The notes under the pieces: generated by a model
What the model saw: the letters and a program-made list of their open reading frames with translations, nothing else
Database searches by the model: none
What the model was told of the DNA's origin: nothing
Program-made: the position numbers and the translations under genes
Shown: one piece after another, positions 59,794 to 64,000 of the stretch
How the letters are laid out: each line of letters starts with the position of its first letter
Numbering within the stretch: the stretch's first letter is position 1
Assembly (NCBI GenBank): GCA_045121595.1
Contig: JBGVGI010000054.1
Location: 62,001-126,000 of the forward strand
Origin: Fumia sp045121595
GTDB taxonomy: Bacteria > Bacillota > Clostridia > Oscillospirales > Ruminococcaceae
Length of the DNA: 64,000 nucleotides
Direction: 5' to 3'

Positions 59794-61059
59794 ATGAAAC
59801 AGGAAACAAAATGCCTGCATGCAGGCTATACCCCTAAAAATGGTGAACCCCGTGCTTTGCCTATCTACCAGAGCACAACTTACCGATATGACAGTACCGA
59901 TGATATCGGTGGACTTTTTGACCTCACAAAAGAGGGTCATATGTACTCTCGTATCTCCAACCCCACCGTTGCCGCAGTTGAAGAAAAAATTGCTGCTTTA
60001 GAGGGTGGCGTAGGTGCACTTTGTACTACTTCAGGTCAGGCTGCTAATCTTCTTGCAGTGCTCAATATCTGCTCTGCGGGTGACAGTATTATCAGTGCTC
60101 CCACAATCTACGGCGGTACTATTAATCTTTTTGCAGTTACCTTAAAACGTCTCGGAATTGAATGCATCTTCGTTGACCCCGAAGCTTCCGAAGAAGAAAT
60201 CCAGAAAGCGTTTAAACCCAATACACGTCTTGTTTTTGGTGAAACTATTGCAAACCCTGCCATCTGCGTGTTTGATATCGAAAAGTTTGCAAATATTGCA
60301 CACAAAAACGGAGTTCCGCTTGTTATTGACAATACTTTTGCGACTCCCATTCTCTGCAGACCTTTTGAGTTTGGTGCAGATATCGTAACTCATTCTACAA
60401 CAAAATATATGGACGGCCACGCAATTCAGGTTGGCGGTGTAATAGTTGACAGTGGTAAATTTGACTGGACAAACGGCAAATACCCGGAATTTACTGAGCC
60501 TGATGAATCTTATCACGGCATCCGTTACGTTGAGTCTTTCAAGGAGGCTGCATATATTACAAAAGCACGTGTTCAGCTTATGCGTGACTTTGGTGTATAT
60601 CCTGGTGCGACTGCTGCTTTCTACCTCAATTTAGGTCTTGAAACTCTGGCAGTAAGAATGGAACGTTATTGCCGTAATGCCGAAAAGGTAGCAGAATACT
60701 TTGCATCCTCCGATAAGGTAGAGGTTGTAAGTTATCCTACACTTGCAAACGATCCTTACTTTGACAGAGCAAAGAAATATCTCCCCGACGGTTGCAGTGG
60801 CGTTCTTGCTTTCACTATAAAGGGCGGACGTGAAAAAGCTGTTAAATTTATGGACAGTTTAAGACTTGCTTCCAATGAAGTGCACGTTGCAGATATCCGC
60901 ACCTGCGTACTTCACCCTGCAAGTGAAACTCACCGTCAGCTTACCGACGAGCAGCTTGTTGCCGCAGGTATCAACCCCGGACTTATCAGATTCTCTGTCG
61001 GTCTTGAAAACGTTGACGATATCATTGCTGATATTGAACAGGCTTTGGCACAAATCTAA
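59794..61059 (+). CDS. metY: O-acetylhomoserine sulfhydrylase family PLP enzyme
   Basis: 421 residues. Cys/Met metabolism PLP fold: catalytic Lys204 in STTKYMDGH, YQSTTYRYDSTDDI, MYSRISNPTVAAVEEKIA, and HPASETHRQ near the end. Family members make homocysteine from O-acetylhomoserine and sulfide. AAGGAGG precedes the ATG, 12 nt after leuB, with no terminator between. It is thus the fifth gene of a leucine T-box operon, an unusual place for a methionine gene. A related substrate cannot be excluded. Confidence 0.88.
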   Translation: MKQETKCLHAGYTPKNGEPRALPIYQSTTYRYDSTDDIGGLFDLTKEGHMYSRISNPTVAAVEEKIAALEGGVGALCTTSGQAANLLAVLNICSAGDSIISAPTIYGGTINLFAVTLKRLGIECIFVDPEASEEEIQKAFKPNTRLVFGETIANPAICVFDIEKFANIAHKNGVPLVIDNTFATPILCRPFEFGADIVTHSTTKYMDGHAIQVGGVIVDSGKFDWTNGKYPEFTEPDESYHGIRYVESFKEAAYITKARVQLMRDFGVYPGATAAFYLNLGLETLAVRMERYCRNAEKVAEYFASSDKVEVVSYPTLANDPYFDRAKKYLPDGCSGVLAFTIKGGREKAVKFMDSLRLASNEVHVADIRTCVLHPASETHRQLTDEQLVAAGINPGLIRFSVGLENVDDIIADIEQALAQI

Positions 61060-61094
61060 AATAAAACGTTATTACGACAAATTATTTAAAAGAA

Positions 61095-61130
61095 ATGCTG
61101 TATCCTATATAAGGATACAGCATTATTTTT
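61095..61130 (+). terminator. Terminator of the leu operon
   Basis: Perfect stem ATGCTGTATCC / GGATACAGCAT with a 7-nt loop, followed by TATTTTTTT. It lies 18 nt before spoIIAA. Confidence 0.88.
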
Positions 61131-61147
61131 TTGCAGGAGGTTAAAAT

Positions 61148-61453
61148 ATGCCGGTTACAACATCTTTTGAAAACGGAATTTTAAGAGCAACACTTTCAGG
61201 TGATATCGACCATCATACGGCAAAGGTTATGCGACAAAAAATTGATATGGCAATTGAGAGTGCTCTGCCACGGAAACTTATCATTGATTTTAAGGAAATT
61301 TCATTTATGGACAGTAGCGGGATAGGACTTGTTATGGGTAGATATAAGCTTATGAAGTCAATAAACGGTGAAACGGAAGTTGTAAATACTTCTCCGTATA
61401 TAGGAAGAATTATGAAACTTGCAGGGCTTGAGCTTCTTGCGATTATAAAATAA
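61148..61453 (+). CDS. spoIIAA: Anti-sigma F factor antagonist SpoIIAA
   Basis: 101 residues, STAS domain. The phosphorylation site is Ser57 in SFMDSSGIGLVMGRY, matching Ser58 of B. subtilis. In the dephosphorylated form it frees sigma F from SpoIIAB in the forespore. GCAGGAGG precedes the ATG. First gene of spoIIAA-spoIIAB-sigF. Confidence 0.95.
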   Translation: MPVTTSFENGILRATLSGDIDHHTAKVMRQKIDMAIESALPRKLIIDFKEISFMDSSGIGLVMGRYKLMKSINGETEVVNTSPYIGRIMKLAGLELLAIIK

Positions 61454-61465
61454 AGGAGAAAAAAT

Positions 61466-61909
61466 ATGAAAGCACAAAATGAAATGACACTTACGTTTTT
61501 AAGCCGTTCTGCAAACGAGGGTTTTGCAAGACAGGCGCTTACCGCCTTTTTTGTTCAGCTTGACCCGACGATAGAGGAAATTGCCGATATTAAAACCGCC
61601 GTGAGTGAGGCGGTTACAAACGCTATCGTTCACGGCTATCAGAATACTATCGGTAAGGTGTGGATTTATGCAAAAATATACCCCGATAACAGTATCTACA
61701 TACGAATAAAAGATAACGGTTGCGGAATAGCAGACGTTGAAAAGGCTATGGAGCCTTTGTTTACCACCTGCAACACAGGTGAAAGGTCGGGACTTGGTTT
61801 TGCCGTTATGCAAAGTTTTATGGATAAAGTTAAAGTACGTTCCGTGGTTGGGAAAGGTACGACAGTAACCCTTGTGAAAAAGCTTGGAAAAGGAAAATCC
61901 GATGATTAA
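61466..61909 (+). CDS. spoIIAB: Anti-sigma F factor and kinase SpoIIAB
   Basis: 147 residues, GHKL ATPase fold: N box AVSEAVTNAIVHGY, G1 DNGCGIAD, G2 GERSGLGFAVMQ. It holds sigma F inactive and phosphorylates SpoIIAA. Overlaps sigF by 8 nt. Confidence 0.96.
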   Translation: MKAQNEMTLTFLSRSANEGFARQALTAFFVQLDPTIEEIADIKTAVSEAVTNAIVHGYQNTIGKVWIYAKIYPDNSIYIRIKDNGCGIADVEKAMEPLFTTCNTGERSGLGFAVMQSFMDKVKVRSVVGKGTTVTLVKKLGKGKSDD

Positions 61910-62570
61910 ATCCTTGAAAGAACGCGAAGATTTTGCCGTAAGCAATTTAGGACTTGTGCATTCACTTGCCCACAGATTAAAGGGCAGGGGGATTGAATAC
62001 GAGGAACTTTATTCGGCAGGATGCGTGGGGCTTATAAAAGCTATGGAAGGCTTCGATGAAACGAGAGGATTTAAGTTTTCAACCTATGCCGTTCCCGTGA
62101 TTTTAGGGGAGATGAAACGTCTTTTCAGGGATGGTGGCTCTGTGAAAGTAAGCCGTTCTTTAAAAGAACTTTCCTTAAAGGTTACAAGAGAACGTGAAAA
62201 TCTTATCATCACTCTCGGGAGGGAGCCGACATTAACTGAGCTTTCCGAAAAGCTTGGAGTTGATTCACAACTGATAGCGGAAGCGATAAACGTATCTATG
62301 CCGACGGTTTCTTTGACAGAATCCGACGATGACGGCGGGGGACAGGTGGATATAAAGGTTGATTCGCCTGAAGAACTGCTTGCAGATAAACTTGCTTTGC
62401 GTGAGCTTTTAAAAGAGCTTGAGGAAAAAGACCGCACTCTTTTAATCTTGCGTTATTATAAAAACAAAACACAGACCCAGGTTGCGGAAATTTTAGGTAT
62501 GACACAGGTTCAGGTGTCAAGACGTGAGAAAAAACTGCTTTTACAATTACGTGGAAAACTGCTTGAATAG
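61902..62570 (+). CDS. sigF: RNA polymerase sigma-F factor
   Basis: 222 residues from the ATG at 61902 within the spoIIAB end (AAGGAAAA upstream). Region 2 (LYSAGCVGLIKAMEGFDETR, KFSTYAVPVILGEMKRLFRD), region 3 and region 4 HTH (KTQTQVAEILGMTQVQVSRRE) are complete. It is the first forespore-specific sigma factor. Its presence with SpoIIAA/AB shows a sporulation programme. Confidence 0.96.
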   Translation: MIKSLKEREDFAVSNLGLVHSLAHRLKGRGIEYEELYSAGCVGLIKAMEGFDETRGFKFSTYAVPVILGEMKRLFRDGGSVKVSRSLKELSLKVTRERENLIITLGREPTLTELSEKLGVDSQLIAEAINVSMPTVSLTESDDDGGGQVDIKVDSPEELLADKLALRELLKELEEKDRTLLILRYYKNKTQTQVAEILGMTQVQVSRREKKLLLQLRGKLLE

Positions 62571-62602
62571 AAAATCTCCCGAGTTTTTACTCGGGAGATT
62601 TT
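62571..62602. terminator. Bidirectional terminator between sigF and the DtxR-type gene
   Basis: Stem AAAATCTCCCGAG / CTCGGGAGATTTT with a short loop, usable from both strands. Confidence 0.9.
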
Positions 62603-62604
62603 CG

Positions 62605-62964
62605 TTATTTAATGAAATTTTTTATTGCTTTTAGGGTTTCGGGACTGATAACGTGCTCGATTTTACATGCATCAGTTGAGGCGGTTTTATCGTCAACACC
62701 GATTTTTTGGAGAAATTCAGTAAGCACTGTGTGACGTTCAAAGATGCTCTCAGCCGTTTTTTTGCCTTCTTCCGTGAGAGAAAGACTTCCGTCTTTTGCC
62801 ATATCAAGAAGTCCGTTTTGTTTTAAGAGATTAACGGCTCTTGAAACACTCGGTTTGGAATATCCCATATGCTCTGCAACCTCTACACTTCGCACAGAGC
62901 CTGTCTTTTTTGATAAAACGTATATCGTTTCGAGATACATCTCGGCAGATTCCTGCAGACGCAT
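62605..62964 (-). CDS. DtxR/MntR-family metal-dependent repressor
   Basis: 119 residues. N-terminal winged HTH (SVRSVEVAEHMGYSKPSVSRAVNLLKQNGLL) and a metal-binding dimerisation domain (HTVLTEFLQKIGVD, DACKIEHVISPETL). It lacks the C-terminal SH3-like domain, as in MntR. It is divergent from feoAB with two GTTAGC-type palindromes between, so it probably represses iron uptake when metal is plentiful. Iron or manganese specificity cannot be decided from sequence alone. Confidence 0.88.
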   Translation of the reverse strand: MRLQESAEMYLETIYVLSKKTGSVRSVEVAEHMGYSKPSVSRAVNLLKQNGLLDMAKDGSLSLTEEGKKTAESIFERHTVLTEFLQKIGVDDKTASTDACKIEHVISPETLKAIKNFIK

Positions 62965-62987
62965 AAAAATACACCACCTTTAATAAT

Positions 62988-63016
62988 AGTGTACCATAAG
63001 TAGTCTTTTTTTGCAA
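62988..63016 (-). promoter_or_regulatory. Promoter of the DtxR-type gene
   Basis: Minus strand TTGCAA, 17-nt spacer, TACACT. Confidence 0.55.
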
Positions 63017-63051
63017 GAGTATAAAATTTTGAAAAAGATTACAAAAAAAGC

Positions 63052-63080
63052 TTGACAAATATTTACATAAGTGGTATTAT
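63052..63080 (+). promoter_or_regulatory. Promoter of feoAB
   Basis: TTGACA, 17-nt spacer, TATTAT. The first palindrome begins 9 nt further on, over the transcription start. Confidence 0.8.
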
Positions 63081-63088
63081 AATTGATG

Positions 63089-63104
63089 GTTAGCGGAGGC
63101 TAAC
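63089..63104. promoter_or_regulatory. feo operator 1
   Basis: GTTAGC-GGAG-GCTAAC, 6-bp arms, resembling DtxR/IdeR-type boxes (TTAG...CTAA). It overlaps the transcription start of feoAB. Confidence 0.75.
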
Positions 63105-63121
63105 TGTTTTTGAAACACCAG

Positions 63122-63139
63122 AGTTAGCAAAGGCTAACT
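63122..63139. promoter_or_regulatory. feo operator 2
   Basis: AGTTAGC-AAAG-GCTAACT, 7-bp arms, the same half sites as operator 1, centred about 34 nt downstream. It ends about 18 nt before the feoA start codon. Confidence 0.72.
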
Positions 63140-63156
63140 TGAAAAAGGAGAAAAAT

Positions 63157-63381
63157 ATGAACTTAAATTCAGCCATAGAAGGAAAAGAATATATAGTTAA
63201 AGAGATAAATATTAACGATGAAGAGCTTTTGGGCTTTTTGCTTTCGCTTGGTTGTTACAGTGGTGAACCCATTACCGTTATTTCGCATCTTAAAGGCGGA
63301 GTGATAGTTTCGATAAAAGAGGGAAGATATTGTATCGACAAGCAACTTGCAGAAAGCATTGTTACTCAGGAGGAAAAATAA
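63157..63381 (+). CDS. feoA: FeoA ferrous iron transport protein
   Basis: 74 residues, SH3-like fold (EYIVKEININDEELLGFLLSL, GEPITVISHLKGGVIVSIK). Small cytosolic partner of FeoB. The ATG at 63157 follows AAAGGAGAAAA; a TTG 18 nt upstream is inside that site. Stop codon overlaps the feoB start (TAATG). Confidence 0.88.
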   Translation: MNLNSAIEGKEYIVKEININDEELLGFLLSLGCYSGEPITVISHLKGGVIVSIKEGRYCIDKQLAESIVTQEEK

Positions 63382-64000
63382 TGAAAATTGCATTAGCGGG
63401 AAACCCCAATAGTGGTAAGACCACGATGTATAACGTTTTGACAGGTGCCAACGAAAAGGTTGGTAACTGGGCAGGGGTTACTGTTGAAAAGAAGGAAAAA
63501 TCCGTTAAAAAAAGCTTGTCGGACGGACTTGATATGGTTGCCGTTGATTTGCCCGGTGCATATTCGATGTCACCTTTTACGTCTGAAGAATCAGTTACAA
63601 GAGATTACATAATTAATGAAAATCCCGACGTTATCATCAACATTGTTGACGCTACAAATTTAGGAAGAAGCCTCTTTTTTACAACCGAACTTTTAGAGCT
63701 TGGTATTCCTGTGGTTGTAGCACTTAACAAAGCAGATATTAACAAAAGAAAAAATAACAGAATTAATAAAGAGCTTTTATCTGAAAAACTTCTTTGCCCC
63801 GTTATTGAAACTATTTCCACTTCTGCCGATGGTGTAAAAGAAGTTCTTGATAAGGCAATTTCTATGATTGGTAAAGAGCAGAAAGCTCCTTTTACCCCCA
63901 CGAACTACGATATTTCAAGCAGGGAAGCTTCCGATATAGCAGATCGCGAGAGATTTCAGTTTATAAACAAAATTGTGGCACTTACCGAAAAGAGAAAAGC
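63381..64000 (+). CDS. feoB: FeoB ferrous iron transporter, N-terminal part (3' end outside window)
   Basis: 206 codons to the right edge. The G-domain motifs are complete: G1 GNPNSGKTT (residues 8-16), G2 Thr in NWAGVTVEKKE, G3 DLPGAYS, G4 NKAD. FeoB is the GTP-dependent membrane permease for Fe2+. Only the G domain and the start of the spacer helices lie in the window. G4 reads NKAD where many FeoB proteins have NMxD. Preceded by CAGGAGG and joined to feoA. Confidence 0.95.
   Translation, partial: MKIALAGNPNSGKTTMYNVLTGANEKVGNWAGVTVEKKEKSVKKSLSDGLDMVAVDLPGAYSMSPFTSEESVTRDYIINENPDVIINIVDATNLGRSLFFTTELLELGIPVVVALNKADINKRKNNRINKELLSEKLLCPVIETISTSADGVKEVLDKAISMIGKEQKAPFTPTNYDISSREASDIADRERFQFINKIVALTEKRK

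Overview
The window is AT-rich, densely packed DNA from a spore-forming Gram-positive anaerobe of class Clostridia, most likely a gut member of the Oscillospirales/Ruminococcaceae type (inference). The reasons are: a spoIIAA-spoIIAB-sigF sporulation operon, a CIRCE-controlled groES-groEL pair, RNase Y and RNase M5, a leucine T-box, SigA promoters of the TTGACA-17-TATAAT kind, strong GGAGG ribosome binding sites, and secreted proteins carrying choline-binding (WYYF) repeats. I see no phage genes, transposase or CRISPR array.

Layout. 1-3106: the 3' end of ftsH, an amidase-like protein, GtrA, a NUDIX hydrolase, a QueG-like FeS protein and a small Cys-rich protein. 3121-3495: a promoter with embedded palindromic operators, then a small XRE regulator. 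3499-3612: two copies of a two-hairpin repeat. 3658-6905: ilvC, ilvN, ilvB on the minus strand. 7231-19609: housekeeping genes on the plus strand (yceD-rpmF, a DUF512 radical-SAM-like protein, der, plsY, gpsA, comEC, holA, rnmV, rny, yifB). 20028-20320: tRNA-Asp and tRNA-Gly. 20449-35159: an accessory, surface-oriented stretch with two paralogous secreted choline-binding proteins, a 5'-truncated transporter remnant, a P-loop kinase, two sugar ABC permeases without partners, an AraC-type regulator with a degenerate receiver, and a 1500-residue surface protein with Ig-like and cohesin-like modules. 35181-42031: the aromatic amino acid operon aroF-aroB-aroA-aroC-pheA-aroKE. 42101-44126: groEL/groES. 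Then degV, ilvE and a ROK regulator. 47771-54823: a PII-like gene followed by the F-type ATPase genes atpI-B-E-F-H-A-G-D-C, with a Na+-type c subunit. 54891-61130: T-box, leuA-C-D-B and an O-acetylhomoserine sulfhydrylase gene. 61148-62570: spoIIA. 62605-64000: a DtxR/MntR-type repressor divergent from feoA-feoB.

How the parts work together. Branched-chain amino acid synthesis is spread over three loci: ilvBNC, ilvE and leuACDB. The leu operon is controlled by a T-box whose specifier reads CUC (Leu). The aro operon makes chorismate and phenylpyruvate. It is preceded by what looks like a classical ribosome-mediated attenuator: a 35-codon leader peptide with the run FTNFFGWGFYF, an anti-terminator that pairs inside the leader peptide's 3' codons, and a strong terminator. 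In this lineage T-boxes are the usual device for such operons, so this is the regulatory element I rate most interesting. The second is the giant choline-binding protein with four near-identical cohesin-like modules and five Ig-like modules.
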